A stretch of 64,000 nucleotides of DNA from Pedobacter foliorum (GTDB lineage: Bacteria > Bacteroidota > Bacteroidia > Sphingobacteriales > Sphingobacteriaceae): assembly GCF_013266735.1 (NCBI RefSeq), contig NZ_JABSNU010000003.1, positions 62,001 to 126,000 of the forward strand. Direction: 5' to 3'. The notes beneath the pieces were generated by a model that saw nothing but the letters and a program-made list of their open reading frames with translations, did no database searches and was not told the DNA's origin. The first letter of the stretch is position 1; every line of letters begins with the position of its first letter. This document shows positions 15,619 through 24,835 of this stretch, piece after piece. Both the position numbers and the translations under genes were made by a program.

Positions 15619-16743
15619 ATGGATATTAATTTTTTCGATCAGGTATTTTGGGGTAATACAATAAAGCAATATTGCCTTTTTGTAGGGTTCATATTGCTGG
15701 GCCTCATTTTTAAAAGACTCGTGTCTCGTTTGTTTAGTCTTTTAATTTTTACTGCATTTAAAAAGTTTGCGGAAGATATTAAAGACAACACTTTTGTGGC
15801 TTTACTTTTAAAACCGATCGAATCTTTTATTACCTTTTGCACGCTTTATCTTGCCGTAAATCAATTAAAATATCCTCTTGATGTTGTTATGTGGCATAGG
15901 TCGAAATCTAAGCTTGAGGTAAGTATAGGCGATTGCATAGACAAGGTTTTTTTATTCCTGATCATCCTTTCAATATTCTGGATCATTTTAAGAATTATTG
16001 ACTTTATAGCTCACGTTTTAAAGTATAAGGCATCATTAACCAATAACAAGGCCGATGATCAGTTAATCCCATTTTTAAAAGAGCTAACGAAGACTCTAAT
16101 TTGCTTTTTAGGGTTCTTTGTGCTGCTTGGTTTTGTTTTCGAGGTTAATGTGTTGACGCTAATTACCGGTTTAGGCATTGGAGGTATAGCTATTGCACTG
16201 GCTGCTAAAGAGAGTTTAGAGAACTTAATTGGGTCTTTCACCATATTTTTAGATAAGCCTTTTACTGTTGGCGATGTGGTTAAGGTTGATGGAATTGAAG
16301 GAACCATTCAGAAGGTTGGTTTTAGGAGCACCTGGCTAATAAGTCCAGACAAGACGACTATTGTTATCCCGAACAGGGCAATGATTGATGGTGTGCTGGA
16401 AAATGTTACTTTGAGGGATTATAGAAGAGTAAACTTTCAGATAGGGTTAACCTATGAAACAAAAAGCGAGGATGTAAGGAAGATAGTAGAGGCTATTAAT
16501 GAATATCTAAAGAATAATAAAAACACCAGAGATGGTTATGCCACTTTTGATAATTTTGGTGATTTTGCATTGCATGTACAGGTTGTGTATTTGGTAATAA
16601 GTATGGAGCACAGCAAGTATGTTAAAGTAAAGGAAGATATTAATTTTAAGCTTATTGAGATAGTGGAAACCTATAGATCTGAGTTTGCTTATCCAACGCA
16701 AAGGTCGGTAAGTGATGCGCCTTCCGGAGAAAAACCGGCATAA
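15619..16743 (+). CDS. MscS-family mechanosensitive ion channel
   Basis: 374 residues. Membrane helices lie near residues 10-35, 50-75, 105-135 and 155-175. The pore-lining TM3 has the Gly/Ala pattern LGIGGIAIALAAKESLENL near 187-205, followed by the beta domain start FLDKPFTVGDVVKVDGIEG. MscS channels open under membrane tension to release solutes in hypo-osmotic shock. It begins 3 nt after the dehydrogenase stop, so the pair is an operon; the functional link is unclear. It ends at a 44-bp palindromic terminator. Confidence 0.93.
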   Translation: MDINFFDQVFWGNTIKQYCLFVGFILLGLIFKRLVSRLFSLLIFTAFKKFAEDIKDNTFVALLLKPIESFITFCTLYLAVNQLKYPLDVVMWHRSKSKLEVSIGDCIDKVFLFLIILSIFWIILRIIDFIAHVLKYKASLTNNKADDQLIPFLKELTKTLICFLGFFVLLGFVFEVNVLTLITGLGIGGIAIALAAKESLENLIGSFTIFLDKPFTVGDVVKVDGIEGTIQKVGFRSTWLISPDKTTIVIPNRAMIDGVLENVTLRDYRRVNFQIGLTYETKSEDVRKIVEAINEYLKNNKNTRDGYATFDNFGDFALHVQVVYLVISMEHSKYVKVKEDINFKLIEIVETYRSEFAYPTQRSVSDAPSGEKPA

Positions 16744-16785
16744 AAAGAGAGGCCTGATCATCATGATGATCAGGCCTCTCTTTTT
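16742..16785. terminator. Bidirectional terminator, perfect 44-bp palindrome
   Basis: Every base from 16742 to 16785 pairs with its mirror (AAAAAGAGAGGCCTGATCAT and its complement). It lies between the convergent mscS and psd genes and carries T-runs for both strands. Confidence 0.9.
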
Positions 16786-16799
16786 ATTGAGAAAGTCTT

Positions 16800-17459
16800 C
16801 TAAGAAAGTTCAGCTAAAACAGTAATCCCTCCTTTTACAACCTGATCAAGTTCAAGGTTAACCTTGGTGCCGATTGGTAAAAAGATATCTACTCTTGATC
16901 CAAATTTAATAAAGCCAAATTGCTCAGTTTGCGCAACATTATCACCTTCTTTAACATACCAAACAATACGTCTAGCAAGAGCTCCTGCAATTTGTCTGAA
17001 TAATACCGAGGTACCATTTTTATGTTCAACCACAACAGTTGTACGTTCGTTTTCTGTTGATGATTTTGGATTCCATGCAGCCAGATATTTACCTGGATGA
17101 TATTTAAAGAACTTAACCACTCCAGAGATTGGGTTTCTATTGATGTGTACGTTTACAGGTGACATAAATATAGACACCTGTAATCTTTTATCTTTAAAGT
17201 ACTCGCCTTCCTCAGTTTCTTCTATAACAACAACTTTTCCATCGGCAGGGCAAATTACCAAGTTATCACCGGTGGTAAACGTGCGACTTGGGTTTCTGAA
17301 GAACTGTAGTACGATAACAAATAGTGCAAAAGAGAAAATATATATTAACCACCTTAACCAGGTAATGTCTGCAAATTTATAGTCAACAACGGCATTAATA
17401 ATAAAAATGAAGAGCAATGATACTGCTATGGTGGTGTATCCTTCTTTGTGTATGGTCAT
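16800..17459 (-). CDS. psd: Phosphatidylserine decarboxylase family protein
   Basis: A 219-residue short-form (archaeal-type) PSD proenzyme, which makes phosphatidylethanolamine. Two N-terminal membrane helices (about 8-28 and 33-52) anchor it. Then come PADGKVV near 75-81, SPVNVHINRNPISG near 103-116 and, near the C-terminus, IKFGSRVDIFLP. The Gly-Ser in that motif is where autocleavage makes the pyruvoyl group. It is 47 nt upstream, in transcription direction, of the shared terminator. The hpt gene precedes it on the same strand. Confidence 0.92.
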   Translation of the reverse strand: MTIHKEGYTTIAVSLLFIFIINAVVDYKFADITWLRWLIYIFSFALFVIVLQFFRNPSRTFTTGDNLVICPADGKVVVIEETEEGEYFKDKRLQVSIFMSPVNVHINRNPISGVVKFFKYHPGKYLAAWNPKSSTENERTTVVVEHKNGTSVLFRQIAGALARRIVWYVKEGDNVAQTEQFGFIKFGSRVDIFLPIGTKVNLELDQVVKGGITVLAELS

Positions 17460-17506
17460 TCTGTTTAGTAATATGTGTAGTGCAAAATTGGGAAAAAAAT
17501 ATCGGA

Positions 17507-18064
17507 TTACGGTAAAAGAGGGGCAACAGATTTGGCTCTGTAGATATCATTTAGATTTCTTCCTAAGCCATTATAGTCTAATCCGTAGCCAACCACAAAT
17601 TCATTAGCGATTTCAAAACCGACATATTCTAACTCGTCTATTGGGCTTTTTAGGGCTGTAGGTTTTAACAATAGAGAGCAAACCTTAACGGATGCAGGGT
17701 TTTGTTTGTATACTTCTGAAAGGATATAGCTTAAGGTAAATCCGGTGTCGACGATATCTTCTACAAGAATAACATCTCTATCCTTTAGATCATTAGGCAA
17801 GCCAAGGGTTTCTCTAATGTTACCGCTGCTTTCGGTTCCTTGATAAGAAGATACTTTGATGAACCCGATTTCGCAGGATATGTTGATCTCCTTTAATAGG
17901 TCGGCCATAAATAAAAAGCTGCCATTTAGTACCCCTATGAATATTGGGCAACGATCTTCGTAATCAACATTTATTTGGATGCCGATTAAACGGGTGCGTT
18001 TTGCAATGTTGTCATTTTGAATTAGGATTTCAAACTCTTTATCTTCTATCTGAATTTTATTCAT
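17507..18064 (-). CDS. hpt: Hypoxanthine phosphoribosyltransferase
   Basis: 185 residues from the ATG at 18064; a TTG at 18082 would add six residues without family support. It converts hypoxanthine or guanine plus PRPP to IMP or GMP in purine salvage. The PRPP loop VILVEDIVDTGFTL is near residues 92-105, the early GVLNGSFLFMADLL forms the PPi loop, and the C-terminal part has EYVGFEIANEFVVGYGLDY, the purine-binding hood. Length is typical of bacterial HPRT. It lies between psd and the GT51 gene on the same strand. Confidence 0.95.
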   Translation of the reverse strand: MNKIQIEDKEFEILIQNDNIAKRTRLIGIQINVDYEDRCPIFIGVLNGSFLFMADLLKEINISCEIGFIKVSSYQGTESSGNIRETLGLPNDLKDRDVILVEDIVDTGFTLSYILSEVYKQNPASVKVCSLLLKPTALKSPIDELEYVGFEIANEFVVGYGLDYNGLGRNLNDIYRAKSVAPLLP

Positions 18065-18093
18065 ATTTATGAGATTAACCAAAAAGGGATAGG

Positions 18094-20271
18094 CTATTGG
18101 TTTTCTTTTTTCTGCTTTTCAAGTTCTTCTAGCTCTTTCTCTTTTCTGCGCTGTTCTCTCTTTTCTTCCCTTAGTTCTTTCCGGCTTTTCTTAACAGAAT
18201 CAACCTGGATAGCAGGTTTTGATGTAGAATCTTTTTTCGCTTCTCCACCAAATAAACGATCAAAAAGGTTCTTTGATTCATCGTGAGTTTCAATGGCAGG
18301 CAGAGGGTCATCGCCGTCAAAAGTATTCGTGTCAATTGTAGTGGTGTCGGGCAATAGATATTGTCTTAATCCCTCTCTAAGGCGTACGTTGTAAAAGCCA
18401 TATCCGCTGGTGTCAGGAGGAGTAAGGCCTCTTTTGGCCATAATATTCCCTATGTATTTAAAGTACGGATACATGTAGTCTTTAAGCCCACCATCGCCTC
18501 TGAATTTGTAGAGAGCAATTTTAGGACGAGGAACTATGTTTGCAAGAAATATACCCTCTCCAATATTTAAATCCGATGGTTTTTTGCCAAAATAATGTCT
18601 TGTTGCCTCACCAATACCATAAACGTTTTGTCCCATTTCAATAATGTTAAAATAGACTTCAAGCATTCTGTTCTTGGTGGTAAGGTGGTTGTTTTCTATC
18701 AGCCACACGATTAATATTTCCTCAGCTTTGCGGGCAAGGGTTTTTTGTCGACTCAAGAAAACATTTTTAACCAATTGCATTGAAATTGTACTTCCTCCAC
18801 GAACAAACTTTTTCTCTTTAAAGTTTATGGCAAATGATTTACGGATTGATTCCTGAACAAAGCCTTTGTGGGTAAAGAAAGAAGGGTCTTCAGAGGTTAA
18901 TATTGCGTTTTTAAAGTTACTCGAAACCTCCGAAAGCGGAGTGAAATTTGGATTGGAAGGCCCTATAAGGATATCCCGCATAGGTTTTCCATTCTCGTAA
19001 GGAGTGTATACAAAGTCTTTATTGATTTTTTGCAAGTTGGTTTTCCCCCATTTTAGTATTTTAAAGTTTGAAGGGGTTAGGCCTGATGAAAACTTAACAC
19101 TATCAGGCAATGAGGTGTCAAGGTAAAAGTCCAGGTCATATTTAAGTTTTCCGCTAACTTTTAAGCCTTCTAGTGATTCGAATAATCCTTGGGGAAAAGA
19201 GTTGAATAGGTCTTGCGCATCCTGTTCTGGAGCGCGAACTTTCACCTCATAGATTTTGTTCGGAGAAAGCGTATATTTTAAATAGGGGTGTATTGATGCG
19301 TTTTTTAGAAATACGGTTGATGAGCTGTCCAGCGTAACGTAGTTTGGCCCAATAAGCATGTTGGCATCAATTTTAGCATCGGGTACTATCACATCATTAG
19401 GTGCAATTTTTGGATGATTGATAAGTAGATTCTTTACAGACCATGAGCCTTCAATTTTGAAATCATCACCACTATATTCCGCATTTTTCATCTCGGTTCT
19501 AACCGTATCAAAGCTTAATTTTGCTTGTAATTTCTTGTTAAGATATTGAAGTTGAACAGGGCCATTTTCTGCAAAAAGCATTACATCTAACTGTTTTTTA
19601 CCTGGTTTTAACTTTCCATTTATATGCCAGGTTGCATCTTTATCATTTACAAGCACGGTGGACGTTAAATCGCCATCGTCTATTGTTGCAGTAGTGGTTA
19701 AAAAGGATAAACGTGCAGTATCGTTGTCATTAACAGCTAACATTAGGTTTTTAACCTCCATGTTGTCCGGAATCTTATACAGAAATTGATTCAATAGGTT
19801 GTGCGCTAAATCACCCAAGTCTACTTTAGATTTTTTCTCTGTGGTATCTTTCTTTTTGCGTTTTAAAATGAAATCAAGATTGCTTAGGGAATCTTTAAAT
19901 ACAATATTTATTTTGCCTGTATTAAGGATAACCTCCGATAATTTTACATCACCAACAATTAGTGGGAATAACTTAACACCTACAGTTAGATCGTTTATGG
20001 TGGTTAATGTGTCTCTGTCTTTTGGCACAACAGAGATGTCGGTCATGTGAACAGTACTTAGTCCACTAAAACCAGCTGATCCGATTTTAATATCCAGATT
20101 AAAGTCTTTATCCGCTTTGGCTATTGCTTTAGCCATTATTTTCTTTAATAAAGCTTCCCTTTTGTTGTAAGCTATAGCACCTAGCGTAACACAAACCACA
20201 AGAAAACTACCTAAAACCCACGCGCCTATCTTTATGTATTTTTTAGGGATATTAATTTTTGGAAGAAGCAT
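18094..20271 (-). CDS. Inner-membrane peptidoglycan glycosyltransferase (GT51) with AsmA-like N-terminal region
   Basis: 725 residues. A membrane helix (15-35) is followed by about 390 residues of AsmA-like beta-rich repeats. The GT51 domain (about 440-595) has the catalytic glutamate in TSEDPSFFTHKG (Glu461), GGSTISMQLVKN (492-503), RKAEE (514-518) and EVYFNIIEMG. There is no transpeptidase domain. GT51 enzymes polymerise lipid II into glycan strands. The C-terminal 60 residues are highly charged (Lys/Glu). The fusion of an envelope-bridging region with a monofunctional transglycosylase is known in Bacteroidota, but its role is little studied. Start ATG at 20271 gives a good signal anchor. 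Confidence 0.9.
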   Translation of the reverse strand: MLLPKINIPKKYIKIGAWVLGSFLVVCVTLGAIAYNKREALLKKIMAKAIAKADKDFNLDIKIGSAGFSGLSTVHMTDISVVPKDRDTLTTINDLTVGVKLFPLIVGDVKLSEVILNTGKINIVFKDSLSNLDFILKRKKKDTTEKKSKVDLGDLAHNLLNQFLYKIPDNMEVKNLMLAVNDNDTARLSFLTTTATIDDGDLTSTVLVNDKDATWHINGKLKPGKKQLDVMLFAENGPVQLQYLNKKLQAKLSFDTVRTEMKNAEYSGDDFKIEGSWSVKNLLINHPKIAPNDVIVPDAKIDANMLIGPNYVTLDSSSTVFLKNASIHPYLKYTLSPNKIYEVKVRAPEQDAQDLFNSFPQGLFESLEGLKVSGKLKYDLDFYLDTSLPDSVKFSSGLTPSNFKILKWGKTNLQKINKDFVYTPYENGKPMRDILIGPSNPNFTPLSEVSSNFKNAILTSEDPSFFTHKGFVQESIRKSFAINFKEKKFVRGGSTISMQLVKNVFLSRQKTLARKAEEILIVWLIENNHLTTKNRMLEVYFNIIEMGQNVYGIGEATRHYFGKKPSDLNIGEGIFLANIVPRPKIALYKFRGDGGLKDYMYPYFKYIGNIMAKRGLTPPDTSGYGFYNVRLREGLRQYLLPDTTTIDTNTFDGDDPLPAIETHDESKNLFDRLFGGEAKKDSTSKPAIQVDSVKKSRKELREEKREQRRKEKELEELEKQKKENQ

Positions 20272-20428
20272 GCTGTAGAATAAAATATTTATTGCTAAAC
20301 GTTAAATACTAATGTTTATTTCGCGTTAAAATTACACTAAAAACCCAATATTGAATAGAATGGGCTAAAAATATTCACCCATTTGCAATAATGTAAAGAA
20401 GGGTCATGAATGCTTGGGGAGTTTTAGT

Positions 20429-20436
20429 TAAATTTG
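20429..20436 (+). promoter_or_regulatory. TAnnTTTG box adjacent to the mrp start
   Basis: TAAATTTG ends 5 nt before the ATG at 20442. There is no TTG at a proper distance. It supports 20442 rather than 20406 as the start. Confidence 0.35.
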
Positions 20437-20441
20437 TAACA

Positions 20442-21518
20442 ATGATTATTAGCCCAGAACAAGTCCTAGCAGCCTTGAGAAATGTTGAAGATCCTGATCT
20501 TAAAAAAGATCTGGTGACTTTGAACATGATCAAAGATTTAAAAATAGAAGATAAAAACGTAAGTTTTACTTTAGAGTTGACTACTCCTGCATGCCCTATG
20601 AAGGATATGCTTAAAAACGCTTGCCTGAATGCAGTAAAGCATTTTGTTAGTCAGGAAGCGGAGGTGAGTATCAATATTACCTCAAGAGTAACCAAACCTA
20701 TGGATACCACCCAGTTAAAAGATATCAGAAATATTATTTTGGTTTCATCTGGTAAAGGAGGTGTTGGAAAATCGACTGTTGCAAGTAATCTGGCAGTATC
20801 ATTAGCCGCTGATGGAGCAAAGGTTGGGTTGATAGATGCGGATATTTATGGTCCCTCTGTACCCACCATGTTTGATTTGGTTGGGGCAAAGCCTAGTGCA
20901 AGAGAAACGGAAGACGGCAAAACACTTATTTTGCCGATTGAAAAATACGGCATAAAGCTATTGTCGCTTGGTTTCTTTGCTGATCCTGATCAGCCTGTGC
21001 CGTGGCGTGGGCCAATGGCTTCAAATGCTGTTAAGCAATTATTTAATGATGCAGACTGGGGCGAACTTGATTATCTGATTGTGGATCTTCCCCCAGGCAC
21101 CGGAGATATTCACATCACCATTACACAGAGCTTCCCAATTACCGGAGCTGTTATTGTTACAACACCTCAGCAGGTTGCTTTGGCAGATACACGTAAAGGT
21201 TTGGCAATGTTTAAAATGCCGGGCATTAATATTCCTGTTTTAGGAGTTATCGAAAATATGGCTTATTTTACGCCTGAGGAGTTACCTGAGAATAAGTATT
21301 ATATCTTTGGAAAAGATGGGGGAAAAGGACTTGCGCAATCTTTTAATGTGCCTTTTTTAGGTGAAATTCCAATTGTACAAAGCATTTCAGAAGCAGGAGA
21401 TAATGGTGCGCCTATAGCCTTAAATACCGAAAGTAAGATCTCAGGGGCTTTTGCTGAAATTGCAGGGAAGGTTGCTCAGCAAGTGGCGATAAGCAATGCG
21501 CAAACTGTTAATTGCTAA
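20442..21518 (+). CDS. mrp: Mrp/ApbC-family iron-sulfur cluster carrier ATPase
   Basis: 358 residues from the ATG at 20442. An upstream ATG at 20406 adds 12 residues before the conserved start of the MIP18/DUF59 domain (residues 1-85, with EDPDLKKDLV). The P-loop SGKGGVGKST (103-112) is the deviant Walker A of MinD/Mrp proteins, followed by DADIYGPS and DLPPGTGD. Mrp transfers Fe-S clusters to apoproteins. A NifU-like gene follows 37 nt later, consistent with shared Fe-S assembly work. Confidence 0.95.
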   Translation: MIISPEQVLAALRNVEDPDLKKDLVTLNMIKDLKIEDKNVSFTLELTTPACPMKDMLKNACLNAVKHFVSQEAEVSINITSRVTKPMDTTQLKDIRNIILVSSGKGGVGKSTVASNLAVSLAADGAKVGLIDADIYGPSVPTMFDLVGAKPSARETEDGKTLILPIEKYGIKLLSLGFFADPDQPVPWRGPMASNAVKQLFNDADWGELDYLIVDLPPGTGDIHITITQSFPITGAVIVTTPQQVALADTRKGLAMFKMPGINIPVLGVIENMAYFTPEELPENKYYIFGKDGGKGLAQSFNVPFLGEIPIVQSISEAGDNGAPIALNTESKISGAFAEIAGKVAQQVAISNAQTVNC

Positions 21519-21555
21519 AAATTTACTATTTTTATACTTTAATAAAATATAACCA

Positions 21556-21801
21556 ATGAATTTAACAGAACAAGTAGAGCAGGCATTAGAGACCATTCGT
21601 CCGTATTTAATCGCGGATGGTGGAGATGTTGCTATTGAAGAGATTACGCCGGAGAATGTAGTTAAATTAAAATTATTAGGTAACTGCGGATCCTGCAAAA
21701 TGAGCTTTATGACTATGAAAGCGGGCATTGAGCAAGCAATTATGAAGGCAGTACCTCAAATTACCTCAGTAGTTGCTATAAACTTGGCTGAGCCGGTATA
21801 A
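21556..21801 (+). CDS. NifU-like C-terminal domain Fe-S scaffold/carrier
   Basis: 81 residues comprising a single NifU C-terminal (Nfu) domain. The CGSC motif (Cys44, Cys47) in LLGNCGSCKMS bridges a [4Fe-4S] cluster between two subunits. ADGGDVAIEEI at 20-30 is typical. It lies directly after mrp on the same strand, a common pairing that suggests that the two form an Fe-S cluster delivery unit. Confidence 0.93.
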   Translation: MNLTEQVEQALETIRPYLIADGGDVAIEEITPENVVKLKLLGNCGSCKMSFMTMKAGIEQAIMKAVPQITSVVAINLAEPV

Positions 21802-21843
21802 ACGATTTAACACTATTTAACTAGCCGTTTTATTAAATACAGC

Positions 21844-21851
21844 TAATTTTG
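21844..21851 (+). promoter_or_regulatory. TAnnTTTG box adjacent to the start at 21856
   Basis: TAATTTTG ends 4 nt before the ATG of the secreted protein gene. No TTG element is at proper spacing. Confidence 0.35.
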
Positions 21852-21855
21852 TAAC

Positions 21856-22497
21856 ATGAAGTATTCGTTCACCTTAATCTTGCTTCTTTTCGTTTCTTCG
21901 GTATTTGCGCAGCAAACTACTGCAGATAAGAAATTGATCCAATTTTCCGGAATTATAACCGATGTGGATAGCAATACTGTTGTGCCTTATGTAACTGTTA
22001 CAAACTTATCAGACAAGGAGCAGCGATATGCGGCTAATTACAAGGGATTCTTCTCTTTTATAGCCCATCCTGGAGATACAATTTTGTATACTGCAGTTGG
22101 TTATAGGGACTTATTGTTACCTGTTCCTACTGTAATTAATGATACGAAGTATACGGCAATGATTAAATTGAAGGCTGAGATCATTAACCTTCCTACCGTT
22201 AGGGTTTATCCCTGGGCAACTGTGGAGGAGTTCACCAGAGACTTTATGTCAATGAAGATAGCAGATGATGATTATGCTATAGCCTATAGAAACCTATCAC
22301 AAGAAAGCCTGTCGGGATTAATGCAAACCCTTCCAAGGGATGGCGGTGAAATCCAAAGTTCGAATTTCAGAACAAATCACGACAGGTCTTTAAATAAGAA
22401 TATGGTTCAGACTAATCCCCTGCTTAATCCATTTGCATGGGGTAAACTAATGCAATCTATCTTTAAGGGGGATAAGAGCCGAAGCTCTGATAACTAG
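21856..22497 (+). CDS. Secreted carboxypeptidase-like regulatory-domain protein
   Basis: 213 residues. Signal peptide 1-19 (SSVFAQ). Residues 30-115 form a CarboxypepD-reg-like beta-sandwich: FSGIITDVDSNTVVPYVTVT, then the turn GFFSFIAHPGDT and VGYRDLLL. The remaining 95 residues have no recognised domain. Stand-alone proteins of this kind are frequent in Bacteroidota, with unknown envelope roles. It converges with def, overlapping by 4 nt at the stops. Confidence 0.78.
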   Translation: MKYSFTLILLLFVSSVFAQQTTADKKLIQFSGIITDVDSNTVVPYVTVTNLSDKEQRYAANYKGFFSFIAHPGDTILYTAVGYRDLLLPVPTVINDTKYTAMIKLKAEIINLPTVRVYPWATVEEFTRDFMSMKIADDDYAIAYRNLSQESLSGLMQTLPRDGGEIQSSNFRTNHDRSLNKNMVQTNPLLNPFAWGKLMQSIFKGDKSRSSDN

Positions 22498-23060
22498 TGT
22501 CTTTTGCCTTTACTCTGGTGAGGAAAACGCATCTTATAATCAGCCTTTATATTGCCTTTAGAAATCGCATCCAGTTTGCTTTGAAGCATTCTCTTGCGTA
22601 ACAATCCTAATTTATCAGTAAACAAAGTACCTTCTATGTGGTCGTATTCGTGTTGAATAACACGTGCAGGCATACCTGTGAACTCTTCGGTATGAAGCTC
22701 CCAGTTCTCATCATAATATTCGATAAGGACATTCGGTTTACGCATCACATCCTCTCTAATGTCAGGAATACTTAAACACCCTTCATTAAAAGCCCAGGCT
22801 TCTCCTGTTTCTTCAAGAATTTCAGCATTGATGAATACCTTTTTAAAACGGGTTTTATCTTTTTCATCAGCGCCTGTATCAACAATAAACAAACGTATTG
22901 GTAGTCCTATTTGAGGGGCTGCCAAGCCAACACCGCTTGCATTATACATGGTGTCGAACATATTGGTGATTAGCTGTGCCAGGTCCGGGTATGTCTCGTC
23001 AATTGGAGCGCATACTTTTTTCAAAACCGGATCTCCGTATGCTACAATGGGTAACTTCAT
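22494..23060 (-). CDS. def: Peptide deformylase
   Basis: 188 residues from the ATG at 23060; the upstream TTG at 23075 would add five residues unlike the family. It removes formyl groups from nascent proteins. All three motifs are present: GVGLAAPQIG (43-52), EGCLS (93-97, metal ligand Cys95) and QHEYDHIEG (metal ligands His137 and His141, catalytic Glu138). A TATTTTTG box lies 4 nt before the ATG, so its mRNA may be leaderless. Confidence 0.97.
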   Translation of the reverse strand: MKLPIVAYGDPVLKKVCAPIDETYPDLAQLITNMFDTMYNASGVGLAAPQIGLPIRLFIVDTGADEKDKTRFKKVFINAEILEETGEAWAFNEGCLSIPDIREDVMRKPNVLIEYYDENWELHTEEFTGMPARVIQHEYDHIEGTLFTDKLGLLRKRMLQSKLDAISKGNIKADYKMRFPHQSKGKRH

Positions 23061-23064
23061 GCTG

Positions 23065-23072
23065 CAAAAATA
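23065..23072 (-). promoter_or_regulatory. TAnnTTTG box adjacent to the def start
   Basis: TATTTTTG on the minus strand, separated from the def ATG by 4 nt. It argues against the earlier TTG start, which overlaps it. Confidence 0.4.
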
Positions 23073-23078
23073 CAAATA

Positions 23079-24308
23079 TTACCCTAAAGGATAAAAAGTT
23101 AGGGCACTAAGATTACTTTCATCTAATATTTCATTGGTAATATTACCAATATCTGTTGTTGAGACGGCCTGTATTTTGTTGAAAACAGTCTGTAGATCAT
23201 CTATTTTATCATAATCGATAAGGCTTTTTGCCATTGAAATAATGAGCCCGATTCGGTTTTCTTCGCCAAGGGCTATCTGTCCGATGAATTTATTTTTAGC
23301 TTTTTGGAGTTGCACCTCGCTAAATGGGTTGTCACGAAGCTTTTTAAGCTCTTTAAAAATAAGAGAGCTGGCTTTGTTTACTTTCTCCTTATCGGTGCCA
23401 AAATAAAGCGTAAAAATACCTGTATCACTTAAAGGACTGTAGCCAGATTCAATGGTGTAAGCAATTCCATACTTCTCTCTGATTTGAAGGTTTAATATAG
23501 AGCTCATTCCATTACCACCCAGCAGATTATTTAGTAATAACAGGCCTGTTTTGTAAGGATGGTGTAAAGAGTACGCCTGACTACCCAGCATTGCGTGAGC
23601 CTGCTGAATAGGCTTATTAAATGTTTTAGTAACCACAGGAGCTTTTAAAGGAGCTTCTCTGGTTGATCTATATAGGTTTTCAGGAATGTCTGAGTAGTGT
23701 TTTGATCCAATTTTTACCACCTTATTTAGAGAATAATTGCCCAACACGGCGATCACCATTTTATCTGTATGGTAGTTCTCTTTTATAAACTGATGAATGT
23801 CTTTTTGAGTGATCTTGCTTACGCTGTCCGTTGTTCCAAGTATGTTGCGACCAAGAGGGTGTCCTGAGAATACCAGGTCTTCAAAATCATCATAAATAGC
23901 TTCCTCAGGTTGATCAAGGTAAGAAGCAATCTCATCCAGTACGACGCTCTTTTCTTTATCCATTTCATCTTCAGGAAATGTAGAGTGAAAAACGATATCG
24001 TTAAAAAGCTCGAGAGTTCTGTCCAGATAAGGGTTTAAAAACGAAGCATGGATACAGGTATACTCTTTAGTAGTATAAGCATTTAGGTCTGCACCAACAC
24101 TTTCAAGCCTATTTAAAATCTGGTTTGTACTGCGTTTCTCTGTACGCTTAAAGATCAGGTGCTCAATAAAGTGAGCCAGACCTGCATTTTCGTCGCTCTC
24201 ATCTCTCGATCCGCTATTTATAATAATGCAGGCATGAGATATTGCAGATGCTGATGGTACATGAAGTATGCGGATGCCATTGGGCAAAGTGTGAACGTTG
24301 TATTCCAT
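23079..24308 (-). CDS. M16-family zinc peptidase (processing-protease-like)
   Basis: 409 residues, the size of a single-unit M16B peptidase. The inverted zinc motif HFIEH is at 46-50, with the downstream glutamate in the EYTCIHASFL / DEIASYL region. The Gly-rich second domain has LLNNLLGGNGMSSILN followed by IREKYGIAYTIESGYS. No signal peptide is seen, so it may act in the cytoplasm or be exported otherwise. Both metal ligands and the catalytic Glu are intact, so it is probably active. Confidence 0.92.
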   Translation of the reverse strand: MEYNVHTLPNGIRILHVPSASAISHACIIINSGSRDESDENAGLAHFIEHLIFKRTEKRSTNQILNRLESVGADLNAYTTKEYTCIHASFLNPYLDRTLELFNDIVFHSTFPEDEMDKEKSVVLDEIASYLDQPEEAIYDDFEDLVFSGHPLGRNILGTTDSVSKITQKDIHQFIKENYHTDKMVIAVLGNYSLNKVVKIGSKHYSDIPENLYRSTREAPLKAPVVTKTFNKPIQQAHAMLGSQAYSLHHPYKTGLLLLNNLLGGNGMSSILNLQIREKYGIAYTIESGYSPLSDTGIFTLYFGTDKEKVNKASSLIFKELKKLRDNPFSEVQLQKAKNKFIGQIALGEENRIGLIISMAKSLIDYDKIDDLQTVFNKIQAVSTTDIGNITNEILDESNLSALTFYPLG

Positions 24309-24316
24309 TAATCATG

Positions 24317-24324
24317 CAAAGATA
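24317..24324 (-). promoter_or_regulatory. TAnnTTTG box near the M16 peptidase start
   Basis: TATCTTTG on the minus strand, 8 nt before the ATG at 24308. Confidence 0.35.
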
Positions 24325-24344
24325 CAGAGAAATATATCATGCGA

Positions 24345-24797
24345 TTATAATTTTTCTGTGTCGGGATAGCTCAAGTTCAATTCGTCAATGATGGTCTGTT
24401 TTTTGGGCCTTGTTGCCAGTAAAAAAACAAAGAAAATAAGGCTTGCAATGAGAAAAATGATATTGCCACTTACCAGAAAACCTATGGTGTTTAGTAGTGA
24501 AGGGAACTCAAAAAGCGCTGCACGAATTATAAACGCGACTTGGTATTTATTGATTTTATCCTCTGCAGATAGATCCTGAAGATTTGATATTTGTTGTTTG
24601 TACAGGTATTGTCCAGCTATTAGGGAAATGATTCCAAGTATTGGAAATAGGGGGAAGAACACCTCTGGTTGATTTAAACTTGTATCAATAGAAAGGCGAT
24701 CTTTAACTGTTAAGTACGATGTTGCGGCCATCACAATTATGGCCACACAGAATGCAAGATGTATAGTCTGCATTGCTTTTAATTTGGAAGAATTCAT
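24345..24797 (-). CDS. Small four-helix membrane protein, function unknown
   Basis: 150 residues with hydrophobic segments near 10-28, 46-64, 88-108 and 110-130, and short charged loops. No motif of known function is visible and no family is recognised. It lies 38 nt downstream of the DUF2157-type pair on the same strand and may belong to their operon. An ATG start after a short basic N-terminus fits an inner-membrane protein. Confidence 0.65.
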   Translation of the reverse strand: MNSSKLKAMQTIHLAFCVAIIVMAATSYLTVKDRLSIDTSLNQPEVFFPLFPILGIISLIAGQYLYKQQISNLQDLSAEDKINKYQVAFIIRAALFEFPSLLNTIGFLVSGNIIFLIASLIFFVFLLATRPKKQTIIDELNLSYPDTEKL

Positions 24798-24835
24798 TAT
24801 TAAGAGATTAAGTTAACTCAATATAATGAATTCTT

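Noticed and set aside
20406..20441. Earlier start for mrp at 20406
   Set aside because: Adds 12 residues outside the MIP18 domain and overlaps the TAnnTTTG box.
23061..23075. TTG start for def at 23075
   Set aside because: Adds five residues and overlaps the likely promoter box; ATG at 23060 fits the family.
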